From Bacillota bacterium (GTDB taxonomy: Bacteria > Bacillota > Clostridia > Oscillospirales > Ruminococcaceae), in NCBI GenBank assembly GCA_029572815.1, contig JAKPUQ010000014.1:1-64000 (forward strand): a stretch of DNA of 64,000 nucleotides, read 5' to 3'. Positions 55,161 through 62,822 of the stretch are shown one piece after another. The position numbers were made by a program, and so were the translations under genes. The notes beneath the pieces were generated by a model. The model had not been told where the DNA came from, searched no databases, and saw nothing but the letters and a program-made list of their open reading frames with translations. Each line of letters opens with the position of its first letter. Positions within the stretch are counted from its first letter, which is position 1.

Positions 55161-57092
55161 TCACTCGTCATTCAAGCCGAAAATCTCAGCATCATCTTCC
55201 TCCGATACAATGAATGATCTGATAAGCGGATCCGATGGCGGCTCCTTGCCGTCCTCATGAGCGTGCCAGCGAGGATTGGTCTCTGTTTTTTCAAGAGTCT
55301 GCTTGATAAGATCAAAGTTTTCGCTGTCCTTGAAACGCTCAAAAAATTGAGCCTTGTCCGCCTGGTACAGCAGGCGGTGTTTGAAAATGTTCTTGTTATA
55401 GTTCATAGCCAAGCAGCTCATAGCCATATCTGTGCTGAAATTGCTTTCGATCTTGAAGTAAAACTGAAACAGCAGATGATATGCAACAAAAACATCACTT
55501 TCGATCATCGTTAGATATTTCAAGGGTGAAATTCTATCAGCAATCTCAGCAAGTACTTCTTTGGGAGCTTCGCTTGTATCCGTAGAGAACAAAGTCTCAC
55601 CGAACGCAAGCATTTCTTCGGGGTTGATCTTATAATCGGCTTCAACGAGCTTGCGTACAATAGAAGTTATGGAGATCGTACCGTCAGAGTTATCATGGAT
55701 AAAGCCGAGGTCGATCAGCTTGTCTATCTCTGTGAAATCAATAAGCCTTGTCAATTTCTGAAACAACATTTTCGGAACACCCGATTCGGGCATGAAACGC
55801 ATATATGACAGAACATATTTATCGGTAACAGTGAGGTCTGCCTTTCTGAACAGGCTTTCAATGTGACGATAGTGTGTGTCGGTCTTAGGCTTACGGTCTT
55901 TATTAGCAGGGATTCTTGCTTTCATATTCTTGATTCCTCCTACAAGGGCATCTGCACAGGTATCGGGCGTGTCGGTTCCTCTTTTCATGGAACGGGCACA
56001 CAGCTCCAATGAAAACGGATATTTATCTGTTATCAACGCAAGACGGTGCATTTTGAATTTTACATCAGGATCATTCTCATCAAACGGATAAAACTGCTTT
56101 ATCAGATCATATGATTCACGGAATGTCCTGAACTCTGTCAGGTCATATACAGTAAAATCATCGTCATAGTGAGAATAGGAAATGAAAATAACATCACATT
56201 CCAATTCAAGAAGGTCAGGCAGTTTGGAGTCACGGTCGGCAGGAACATTATAGTTGTCGATGATAAGCAGAAGATTTTTCCCAAATGCCGACAGAAGTTC
56301 GAGGTTTTCTTCATAGAGCGCTTCAATGTCACTGCGGACAAATGCCATATTCGGCAGAACATTCGCAATCATATCTGCTATGCCGCGATATTCATTGTAA
56401 TTATAATATCCGATATGAGCATACTCCGAAGCATACTTTTGCGCATAAGTGCGGACAAGCTCGCTCTTGCCGACACCGGCAACACCTGTCAGAAACACCT
56501 TGCCTTCATTCTGTACCAGCGTGTGCAGCTCGTCAAGTTCCTTTTCACGTCCGGTGAAATACTTTGGTGGTGCTTTGGGTTTAGCTTTTGAAAACAAACC
56601 GTCCGAATTGCTGTTCGTATCATAGTAGTAATCCGCATACCAATACTTATCAACCTTATAATAAGGACGGTATGCGGCAATAGTCACGGCAGTATAGAAC
56701 ACTTCCGCAAGATGTTCATCATCGGAGTGTTCACGGGAATTATTCAAAGCAAACTGCTTTTTATATGGCTTGGAAATAAGCGGATCATTGATGATAAGGT
56801 CAAAGAATGAAACGTGGAGCTGCGGCTTGTCAAGGATATATTTCAGCATACCTTTAATATCACCGAGCAGTACAGACTTATCCTTTCGCACATAAAAATC
56901 CGTGATATTAGAGGATAACGTGCGAGTGCCTTTATTCAGCTTTGACGGTTCTGAACGGTCATATTCCGGACTGGTCGGATCGTTAAAATAGGACTTGAAC
57001 AGCATATCCACCAATGCCTGATAGGTGCCCACAGACGATGATACAAGCTGTTTATACAGAATGGCGATCACGGTTTTGATATCACAGTTCAT
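55161..57092 (-). CDS. STAND (NB-ARC-like) NTPase
   Basis: A 643-residue protein. Residues 1-175 are an unrecognised N-terminal domain (KTVIAILYKQLVSSSVGTYQALVDMLFKSYF...). Next come KYFTGREKELDELHTL, Walker A TGVAGVGKSELV (about 201-212), Walker B NLLLIIDNYNV, and a winged-helix region (LTVTDKYVLSYMRFMPESGVP). The C-terminus has helical repeats and no recognised sensor. STAND NTPases of this plan act as immune sensors or regulators. It has its own promoter, runs against the mobilisation genes around it, and is thus cargo. The effector could be the N-terminal domain. Confidence 0.75.
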   Translation of the reverse strand: MNCDIKTVIAILYKQLVSSSVGTYQALVDMLFKSYFNDPTSPEYDRSEPSKLNKGTRTLSSNITDFYVRKDKSVLLGDIKGMLKYILDKPQLHVSFFDLIINDPLISKPYKKQFALNNSREHSDDEHLAEVFYTAVTIAAYRPYYKVDKYWYADYYYDTNSNSDGLFSKAKPKAPPKYFTGREKELDELHTLVQNEGKVFLTGVAGVGKSELVRTYAQKYASEYAHIGYYNYNEYRGIADMIANVLPNMAFVRSDIEALYEENLELLSAFGKNLLLIIDNYNVPADRDSKLPDLLELECDVIFISYSHYDDDFTVYDLTEFRTFRESYDLIKQFYPFDENDPDVKFKMHRLALITDKYPFSLELCARSMKRGTDTPDTCADALVGGIKNMKARIPANKDRKPKTDTHYRHIESLFRKADLTVTDKYVLSYMRFMPESGVPKMLFQKLTRLIDFTEIDKLIDLGFIHDNSDGTISITSIVRKLVEADYKINPEEMLAFGETLFSTDTSEAPKEVLAEIADRISPLKYLTMIESDVFVAYHLLFQFYFKIESNFSTDMAMSCLAMNYNKNIFKHRLLYQADKAQFFERFKDSENFDLIKQTLEKTETNPRWHAHEDGKEPPSDPLIRSFIVSEEDDAEIFGLNDE

Positions 57093-57124
57093 ACGGCAGC
57101 CCCTTTCAATAATATTCCAATATA

Positions 57125-57153
57125 ATTATAGCACAAAGCTATATCAAATTCAA
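57125..57153 (-). promoter_or_regulatory. Promoter of the STAND NTPase gene
   Basis: On the minus strand TTGAAT (57148-57153) and TATAAT (57125-57130), spacer 17 bp. Confidence 0.65.
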
Positions 57154-57171
57154 GTATCAGGAGGTCACGAA

Positions 57172-57768
57172 ATGACTATTTTCGACGATATAAAAGAGCT
57201 TGTCGATGTGCCAACGGCAGCTCACAGTTATGGTGTCGAGGTACACCGAGGAAACATGGCGCTCTGCCCGTTCCACAGGGAGAGAACGCCGTCCTGCAAG
57301 CTGTATGCCGACCACTATTATTGTTTCGGCTGTCAGGCACACGGCGATGTGATAAAGCTGGTGCAGGAGCTTTTCAGCTTGTCAGCCATTGAATCGGTGA
57401 AACAGCTCAACACGGATTTTGGTCTTGGTTTGTATGTGGACAAACCTCCAGACATGGAAGCAGTGGCACGCAGGCGCAGGGAGATCGCCGAGCGTAAGGC
57501 AGAGAAAGCGAGGGTGGAGCATATGTATGATGTTCTGCTCAGGTACTTCACTTTGCTGGACAAGTACAAAATGCGCTATGCTCCGACTTCTCCCGATGAT
57601 GAAACGGACAGGCGGTTTGTATACGCTTTGCAGAATATCGGCTATGCGGAGTATATGCTTGAAGCCTTCAACCGCTATAACAAAGAACAACAGGCAGAAG
57701 TTAAACCGGAGGTAGACAGGATTGAGAGAGAATACAAACGATGTATCGAAGAATGGGGAGAAGGTTAA
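57172..57768 (+). CDS. CHC2 zinc-finger primase-like protein
   Basis: A 198-residue protein. The zinc ribbon CPFHRERTPSCKLYADHYYCFGCQAHGDVIKLVQ (about residues 27-60, Cys-x2-His and Cys-x2-Cys) is that of DnaG-type primases. There is no TOPRIM domain; the rest is helical. It probably helps priming together with the helicase encoded next. The ATG at 57172 follows CAGGAGGTCACGA; the longer frame to 57025 overlaps the divergent gene without an RBS. Confidence 0.83.
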   Translation: MTIFDDIKELVDVPTAAHSYGVEVHRGNMALCPFHRERTPSCKLYADHYYCFGCQAHGDVIKLVQELFSLSAIESVKQLNTDFGLGLYVDKPPDMEAVARRRREIAERKAEKARVEHMYDVLLRYFTLLDKYKMRYAPTSPDDETDRRFVYALQNIGYAEYMLEAFNRYNKEQQAEVKPEVDRIEREYKRCIEEWGEG

Positions 57769-59122
57769 GACAGCCGCTTCACCTGAAAAGAAAAAGCAGG
57801 AACGTGACGGTCTGAACTCTGTTCAGACACCCGACTGGATGCTCGATAAAACTACGGTCAACGAGCTGAAATTCTGCAAGCTGTTCACGCAGAAGCACCC
57901 CATGAAGTGCATTGGCGGACGGTTCTTCGACTATGACGGTCTGGTGGATGAGAACGCTCTGGGCAACGAAGTATATCGTATGCTCCGTCAGGGTGTGTGG
58001 ATAGGGTTTTCAAAAAAGGTTGTGCAGATCATGGACGCTCTCAGGCTCTATACATACAGTGCGCCTCTGACACCCGACCTGAACTTTATCCATGTGCAGA
58101 ATGGAAAGCTCGACCTAAATGGCAACTTCTATCCTCACAAGGAGTTCTGCACCAACCGCCTGAACATCTGCTATGACCCGAATATCCGAAACGGTGCTTA
58201 TTATCCCGAACAGTTCATGACGTTTCTGTTGGAACTGCTTACACCGGAAGATGTGGTAACTTTGCAGGAGTATCTCGGCTATCTGCTGATACCCTCCACA
58301 AAAGGGCAGAAGATGATGTTCCTCATAGGTCAGGGCGGTGAGGGCAAGAGCCGCATCGGCATCGTTCTTCGGGAGATATTCATGGACAATATGCTGACGG
58401 GGAATGTCCACCGCATCGAGAACGACCGCTTTTTTCGTTATAACCTGAAAGACCGTCTGCTGATGGTGGACGATGATATGCAGATGCAGGCGCTGTCCTC
58501 CACGGGATATATCAAGAACCTCGTCACCGCCGAAACGCCTATTGACGTTGAAGCGAAAGGCAAGCAGAGCGAGCAGGCACTCCTGTACACAAGGTTATTG
58601 TGCTTCGGCAACGGCAGTCCGAAAACGCTGTATGACAAGAGCAAGGGCTTTTCACGGCGAATGATAATCCTCACCACCTTGCCGCCACCCGAAAAGCGAA
58701 TCATTGACCCCTACATCGCCGAGAAATTCATCGCCGAGAAACAGAAGATATTCTGCTGGATGTATGACGGACTGCTGAGACTTCTCGCCAACAATTACCG
58801 CTTCACGATCTCCGACAGGGCAAGGCAGAACGTCATGGAGACTATGGAGGACAACTGCAATATCACGGAGTTTCTGGAAGATACGGACAGGGTGCAGTAT
58901 GGGGAGAATCTGCGAGTGGCTTCATCGGTGCTGTATGAAAGTTACTACCATTGGTGCGAGGACAATGCCCTCACAGCCCTGAAACGTGAAACTTTTGTAT
59001 CATGGCTCAGGCAGAATGAAGCGACGTATCATATCAAGTATGACCTCAATATTCCGAGTGGGAGCAGTCATGTCCGAGGATTCAAGGGCATTGCGTTAAA
59101 GTTTAAGTCAAGTACCTATTAA
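57722..59122 (+). CDS. P4-type phage/plasmid primase-helicase
   Basis: A 466-residue replicative helicase of the P4 alpha/D5 family. The D5_N-like region (ITPEDVVTLQEYLGYLLIP-type) precedes Walker A GQGGEGKSRIG (about residues 203-213), Walker B RLLMVDDDMQ, and the sensor RLLCFGNGSP followed by an arginine-finger-like GFSRRM. A C-terminal winged helix (VASSVLYESYYHWCEDNALTALKRETF) could bind the origin. Start is TTG with GGAGG nine bases upstream, 47 bp inside the CHC2 gene. The repeat array just downstream is the likely target. Confidence 0.85.
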   Translation: MRENTNDVSKNGEKVKTAASPEKKKQERDGLNSVQTPDWMLDKTTVNELKFCKLFTQKHPMKCIGGRFFDYDGLVDENALGNEVYRMLRQGVWIGFSKKVVQIMDALRLYTYSAPLTPDLNFIHVQNGKLDLNGNFYPHKEFCTNRLNICYDPNIRNGAYYPEQFMTFLLELLTPEDVVTLQEYLGYLLIPSTKGQKMMFLIGQGGEGKSRIGIVLREIFMDNMLTGNVHRIENDRFFRYNLKDRLLMVDDDMQMQALSSTGYIKNLVTAETPIDVEAKGKQSEQALLYTRLLCFGNGSPKTLYDKSKGFSRRMIILTTLPPPEKRIIDPYIAEKFIAEKQKIFCWMYDGLLRLLANNYRFTISDRARQNVMETMEDNCNITEFLEDTDRVQYGENLRVASSVLYESYYHWCEDNALTALKRETFVSWLRQNEATYHIKYDLNIPSGSSHVRGFKGIALKFKSSTY

Positions 59123-59124
59123 GG

Positions 59125-59281
59125 CGTGTAAGCGTGTAAAGCCCATAATTGCGAACTTTTTGCCGTGTATACAGGACGTGTGATCGCAGAAAAGGCGTGT
59201 AGGACACACGCTGTCAGACACTTTACACGGCATAGGTACACGCTTAAACCGGCGTATTTGCGCCGTTTACACGGGTACACG
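59125..59281. repeat. Ten CGTGT sites, five direct then five inverted: probable replication origin
   Basis: CGTGT occurs at 59125, 59133, 59164, 59177 and 59196; then ACACG at 59206, 59225, 59238, 59269 and 59277. Consensus is about G-N-CGTGTA. P4 alpha-type proteins bind short iterons at their origin, and the helicase gene ends 3 bp before the array. Confidence 0.7.
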
Positions 59282-59329
59282 CCATTTTATCAAGTTGTTT
59301 ATGTTCCGAAAAATAAAGGAGGAAAAAGA

Positions 59330-59545
59330 ATGGAGAAAGTTCTTTACACAGTCAAAGAGGTATCGCAGATACTTCACACAAACCCGTCCTATGTTTATCA
59401 GCTCATCAATACAGGGCTGCTGCCTGTTCTGAAGCTGGGCTCATATAAGGTTCGACACGAAGCTCTGATGAAGTTTCTGTCCGAATACGAGGGCTATGAC
59501 CTTTCCGACCCGAAGAATGTGGAGAAGCTCACCGCAACGGCATAA
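59330..59545 (+). CDS. xis: Excisionase family DNA-binding protein
   Basis: A 71-residue MerR-like winged helix-turn-helix: YTVKEVSQILHTNPSYVYQLINTGLLPVLKLGSYKVRHEALMKFL. This domain family contains recombination directionality factors of Clostridial elements; next to an integrase it should favour excision. AAAGGAGGAAAAAG precedes the start. It converges on the integrase gene. Confidence 0.85.
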   Translation: MEKVLYTVKEVSQILHTNPSYVYQLINTGLLPVLKLGSYKVRHEALMKFLSEYEGYDLSDPKNVEKLTATA

Positions 59546-59550
59546 AAACT

Positions 59551-59586
59551 GAGGATAGCATCATGAAAAGGTGCTATCCTCTTTTA
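59551..59586. terminator. Bidirectional terminator between xis and int
   Basis: A 10-bp perfect stem (59551-59560 with 59572-59581) with CTTTTATG after it and AAAACT before it, between convergent genes. Confidence 0.8.
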
Positions 59587-59589
59587 TGT

Positions 59590-60777
59590 TTATTTGAACA
59601 CATCTTCCAGCGCTCTCTTGCTCAGCTCTGCCTGATTCTGCGTCAGATGATTGTAGATGTCCATGGTAACGCTGATGTTTTTGTGACCCAATCTCTCCTG
59701 TACATATTTAATAGGAAGCCCAGCTTCAAGCAGACGGGTGCAGTGTGTATGGCGCAGGGAATGGAATGTGAACGCAGGATAGAATTTGTGTATGACCTGA
59801 CTTGTATGCTGTATCGTTCTCGGCTGAATGAAGCCGCCGTTTTCATATACATTTACAAAGTCTATCACGTTGCCACTGCTTTCGTTGATGCCGAGTTCCT
59901 CATCGTAATAAATCAGCGAGTATTCATCGGCATAGTATTCCTTTGCTCGTATCTGTTTTTCCTGCATTTCTTTCAGCAGTTCCACGATGGTTTCATCTAT
60001 ATCTATCGTTCTGCTTGAATTGTACTTCGGCGGAGTCAGATACCAGAACTTCTTCTCTAAATCCCATTGAAGCTGTTTATTGATCGTGACCGTCCTGTCA
60101 GCGAAATTCACGTTATCCCATGTGATCGCAAAGGCTTCACCGAGACGCATACCGCAGTGATAAGCGAACATCAGCGGAAGGTAGGTGGAACTGCCTTTCG
60201 GAAAACGCACAAATATCTCGTCTATAATATCCTTTTCGATGACCTCACGCTTATACTGTGACGAACGGTAATTGGTGCGTGAGCCTTTGGGTATCTTCAC
60301 ATACGCCATAGGCGAGGTTTTCAGATAGTGAAGCGGCTGTACAGCATAGTTCAGGCTGCTTGACAGCACACCCTTGATGCCGATGACGGTATTCTTGCTG
60401 TAACCGTTAGCGACCATATCGTTGATCAGCTTCTGGAGCTGTTCCGCCGTGATCGTAGCAAGACGATACTTGCCGATCTTCGGAGATATATGAAGCCTGA
60501 TATACTTTTTATAGTTAGCAACAGTTGTTGGTTTCAGATTTGGGATACAGTACATCTCGATCCAGTAGTTGAGGTAGTCGTGCATGGAAAGTTCGGAAGG
60601 CGTGTTCACTGTGCCTGCGGTCTGGTATTCGTGCATAGCCTTGACACCCTCGCTGACCGCTTCAGCCTTTGTGTTGAAACCGCCCTTGCTGATACGCTTT
60701 CGCTTGCCGTCCATCTTGGCTATCTCAAAGTAGTATTCCCATTTCTTTCCACGCTTGCGAGCGTTGATATCTGCCAT
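59590..60777 (-). CDS. int: Tyrosine recombinase/integrase
   Basis: A 395-residue integrase of the Tn916/phage type. An N-terminal AP2-like arm-binding domain (MADINARKRGKKWEYYFEI) and a core-binding SAM-like domain precede the catalytic domain: R211 in CGMRLGEAF, the HSLRHTHCTRLL box (H-x-x-R), H in LGHKNISVTMDIYNHL, where Y is the nucleophile. All catalytic residues are present, so the enzyme should be active. It lies beside the right attachment site, reading inwards. TGAGGGTGATC precedes the start. Its chosen target is the GGGtGRT gene, not a tRNA. Confidence 0.95.
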   Translation of the reverse strand: MADINARKRGKKWEYYFEIAKMDGKRKRISKGGFNTKAEAVSEGVKAMHEYQTAGTVNTPSELSMHDYLNYWIEMYCIPNLKPTTVANYKKYIRLHISPKIGKYRLATITAEQLQKLINDMVANGYSKNTVIGIKGVLSSSLNYAVQPLHYLKTSPMAYVKIPKGSRTNYRSSQYKREVIEKDIIDEIFVRFPKGSSTYLPLMFAYHCGMRLGEAFAITWDNVNFADRTVTINKQLQWDLEKKFWYLTPPKYNSSRTIDIDETIVELLKEMQEKQIRAKEYYADEYSLIYYDEELGINESSGNVIDFVNVYENGGFIQPRTIQHTSQVIHKFYPAFTFHSLRHTHCTRLLEAGLPIKYVQERLGHKNISVTMDIYNHLTQNQAELSKRALEDVFK

Positions 60778-60830
60778 AAGATCACCCTCATTTATTATAG
60801 CGCACCACCCCCGAAAAAGTCAAGCATTTT

Positions 60831-60851
60831 TGTCACCCATTTGTCACCCAA
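60831..60851. repeat. Candidate integrase arm sites, right end
   Basis: TTTGTCACCC at 60831-60840 and 60842-60851, the same pair and spacing as at 39800-39820. Confidence 0.6.
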
Positions 60852-60987
60852 AAATAAATTTTTGTGAGTAAAACGCCGTCAAAATAGATTTTGATAAATT
60901 TCAGACAATGCGTTATAACGGCGTAGTTACGGGCTTTTCTCGTCATTGCAAGTCGTTCTCTGTAACAGTAAATTTTTTTGACATTGC

Positions 60988-61053
60988 ATGGGTAATAACC
61001 CCATGGTTGGTGCAACAGTTGCTTGCGCAGTTGCTGTTGAAGAGGCTATGAAG
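60988..61053 (+). repeat. Right attachment site (attR) with the original end of the GGGtGRT gene
   Basis: 66 bp matching 39666-39731. The final 45 are identical; ATG AAG TAA at 61048-61056 is the native end of the gene. It has no start of its own here. Confidence 0.88.
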
Positions 61054-61078
61054 TAATTCATTACCGGATGTAAATAAA

Positions 61079-61105
61079 GGGCAGTCCTTGTGGACTGCCC
61101 TTTTT
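61079..61105. terminator. Displaced terminator of the GGGtGRT operon
   Basis: A 9-bp perfect stem (61079-61087 with 61092-61100) followed by five T, 22 bp after the original GGGtGRT stop. It also faces the anti-sigma gene, so it works in both directions. Confidence 0.85.
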
Positions 61106-61947
61106 CAGTTAATGACCGCGCCATCGGGGATCGTGAGGTTTGGCACAAGGCTGCCGTAGCCGTAGCTGTCGCCCGAAAAGCTGCTGCTGCACATTGGTAT
61201 CACGCTGCCGTAGACGGAGCTGCTGTCCGCTTTTACTACAAGCAGCAGGTCGGGAGTCTCCTTGACCGTGTAGACGCTGTCACCGGGGTTGATACGGTAG
61301 TTCCCTGTATCTCCGTAGCTGCCTGCGAAGTCACTTACCCTGCCGATATATCTGTCCTGTGTAAAGGCGGAGGTGTTCACGGTGCTGTCGCGGTAGTCGG
61401 TGCCGTTGTAGCTTATGCTGCTGACAGAGATACACCAGAGGTTTGCAGGGGGAGCTGTGGGTGTTTCCACGGCTGTTGTTGCGGTTGGGACATCGTTACT
61501 GTTGGTGATTACGTTTCTCTCCCCAGTCGTCGCCCTTGCAGCAGTGGTGCTTTCAGCCGTGGTCTTTTCCTCCTCAGCGGACTTCTCCTCTGTATCGGGC
61601 TCAATCTCAGGTACGGAAGTGGCTTCTGCCTTTTCTGTGACCGTCTTTGCAGTGCTGTCTGTTTTCAACAGAGTTGTATGAGTTCTCACAGTCGTAATGC
61701 TTTCTGAAACGGCTGCGGTGCGGCTCTCTGCTTCCGCAACAGTGCCTAAGGACGGGACTTCGATAGCGTCTGTACCCTTCCCGAAGGCTCCGCCGCCCCA
61801 TAGTGTGAACACAGCCGCACCTGCGGCGCACAGGGGAGCAACTGCCGCTGCTGTTCTTGTATATATCTTTCTTTTGCGCTTTTTCTCCGCCTCTATATCC
61901 TCAATGCGGCGGAAGACATTCTCTTTCATCTCATCATAGGTTTTCAT
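61105..61947 (-). CDS. Putative membrane anti-sigma factor
   Basis: A 280-residue protein: a cytoplasmic N-terminus (MKTYDEMKENVFRRIEDIEAEKKRKRKIY), one membrane helix (about 31-52), a long Thr/Glu/Ala-rich linker (about 65-185) and an outer beta-rich domain (about 185-280). Its start lies inside the sigma-factor gene, with GGAGGGCTTTGACT before it, so the pair is translationally coupled. It should hold the sigma factor until an outside signal arrives. I see no clear ZAS zinc motif, so the mode of binding is uncertain. Confidence 0.7.
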   Translation of the reverse strand: MKTYDEMKENVFRRIEDIEAEKKRKRKIYTRTAAAVAPLCAAGAAVFTLWGGGAFGKGTDAIEVPSLGTVAEAESRTAAVSESITTVRTHTTLLKTDSTAKTVTEKAEATSVPEIEPDTEEKSAEEEKTTAESTTAARATTGERNVITNSNDVPTATTAVETPTAPPANLWCISVSSISYNGTDYRDSTVNTSAFTQDRYIGRVSDFAGSYGDTGNYRINPGDSVYTVKETPDLLLVVKADSSSVYGSVIPMCSSSFSGDSYGYGSLVPNLTIPDGAVIN

Positions 61948-62494
61948 AGTCAAAGCCCTCCATTTCAAGCTGTTTGCGAAGTGACATTCTGGCACGGTAT
62001 GCCAGAGTCTCGGTGTTGTGGACGCTTTTCTTCATGACTGCGGCTGCTTCCCTGGTGCTGAACTCCTCGAAGTATATGAGCCACAGCACCTGTCTGTATT
62101 CGGGCTTAAGTTTTCGCATTGCGCGGCGGAGGATTATCTTTCTCTCCTCGCGGATATAGGCTTCCTCCAGCCCCTCCTCGTCGCTTACGACCTCGGGAGC
62201 GTCCTCCGCGGAGACCTCGCCCCGTCTTCTGCATTTGCGCAGGTGGTCTATGGCAAGATTACGACCTATGGTATACAGCCATGTGCGGAACTGCCCCTTG
62301 CCCTTGTCACGGGGCTTTTTTGTGCCGAGAAGCACGAAGGTGTCCTCGGCAATGTCCTCGGCGGTGTGGATATTCCCGAGGATACTGCACAGATAGAAGA
62401 TAAGACCGTCCTTGTAGTCCCTGATTATCTCGGCGAGACCTTCCATGTCGCCTTCATCGCGGAAACGGCGGTAGCTACTTGCACCGTTGTCCAT
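61934..62494 (-). CDS. RNA polymerase sigma-70 family (ECF-type) sigma factor
   Basis: A 186-residue ECF-type factor. Region 2 reads DGLIFYLCSILGNIHTAEDIAEDTFVLLGTKKP...FRTWLYTIGRNLAIDHLRK and region 4 reads LRRAMRKLKPEYRQVLWLIYFEEFSTREAAAVMKKSVHNTETLAYRARMSLRKQL. The ATG at 62494 follows AAAGGAGTGTCTC and is preferred to the one at 62533. It overlaps its probable anti-sigma factor by 14 bp. Target genes are unknown. Confidence 0.9.
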   Translation of the reverse strand: MDNGASSYRRFRDEGDMEGLAEIIRDYKDGLIFYLCSILGNIHTAEDIAEDTFVLLGTKKPRDKGKGQFRTWLYTIGRNLAIDHLRKCRRRGEVSAEDAPEVVSDEEGLEEAYIREERKIILRRAMRKLKPEYRQVLWLIYFEEFSTREAAAVMKKSVHNTETLAYRARMSLRKQLEMEGFDYENL

Positions 62495-62592
62495 TGAGAC
62501 ACTCCTTTCCGAAGGATCTTCACTGTCCTTCACTCTTTACACGACGGAGAAGCTCCTGACCTCACACCTATGATACAACTTTTTTTCACCTC

Positions 62593-62621
62593 TTGCAATA
62601 CTCTACGCAAAGTGCTATAAT
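62593..62621 (+). promoter_or_regulatory. Retron promoter
   Basis: TTGCAA (62593-62598) and TATAAT (62616-62621), spacer 17 bp. The start site near 62628 lies three bases before the a1 repeat of the RNA below. Confidence 0.75.
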
Positions 62622-62627
62622 ATTACA

Positions 62628-62805
62628 AAAGCAGACGGGCTGCGGCAGCGTAACGCATGATGTGCAACTGCGGCGAGTCGCCGCGGGAATCATTTAAAAC
62701 CACGGACTTTATCACAAGTTTCTCCGACGAATTTCAATTAACTCCGTTAATAATAAGATTCGTCTCCGAAACATATGAATGTTTTGTGCCGCAGCCTGCT
62801 GCTGT
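62628..62805 (+). ncRNA. Candidate retron msr-msd RNA
   Basis: The 178 nt upstream of the reverse transcriptase fold as a retron RNA. The ends pair: GGCTGCGGCA (62638-62647, a1) with TGCCGCAGCC (62787-62796, a2), extended by GCAG with CTGC outside. In the first half ATGAT/ATCAT (62657-62661, 62689-62693) encloses a strong GCGGCG/CGCCGC stem (62670-62675, 62679-62684), the msr. In the second half GACGAAT/ATTCGTC (62726-62732, 62758-62764) encloses ATTAAC/GTTAAT (62737-62742, 62746-62751), the msd, with a tcc/tcc internal loop outside. The branching G cannot be fixed by eye. Confidence 0.75.
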
Positions 62806-62822
62806 AAAAGAGGTGATGACTG

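Larger units (their letters stand above)
39687..61053. mobile_element. Integrative mobilizable element in the GGGtGRT gene
   Basis: A 21.3-kb insertion bounded by 45-bp identical direct repeats at 39687-39731 and 61009-61053. It has an integrase and excisionase at the right end, replication genes (CHC2 primase, P4-type helicase), a mobilisation module (MobC, MobA relaxase, mobB-like) and ParM/ParR partition. No VirB4, VirD4 or other T4SS gene is present, so it is mobilizable rather than self-conjugative. Cargo: an AAA-nuclease protein, a type I restriction island, a STAND NTPase. Base composition drops (AT-rich) in the helicase and restriction cargo relative to flanks, fitting separate acquisition. 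Confidence 0.9.

Noticed and set aside
39737-61053. Self-conjugative element (ICE)
   Set aside because: No VirB4, VirD4 or other secretion genes; only mobilisation genes are present.
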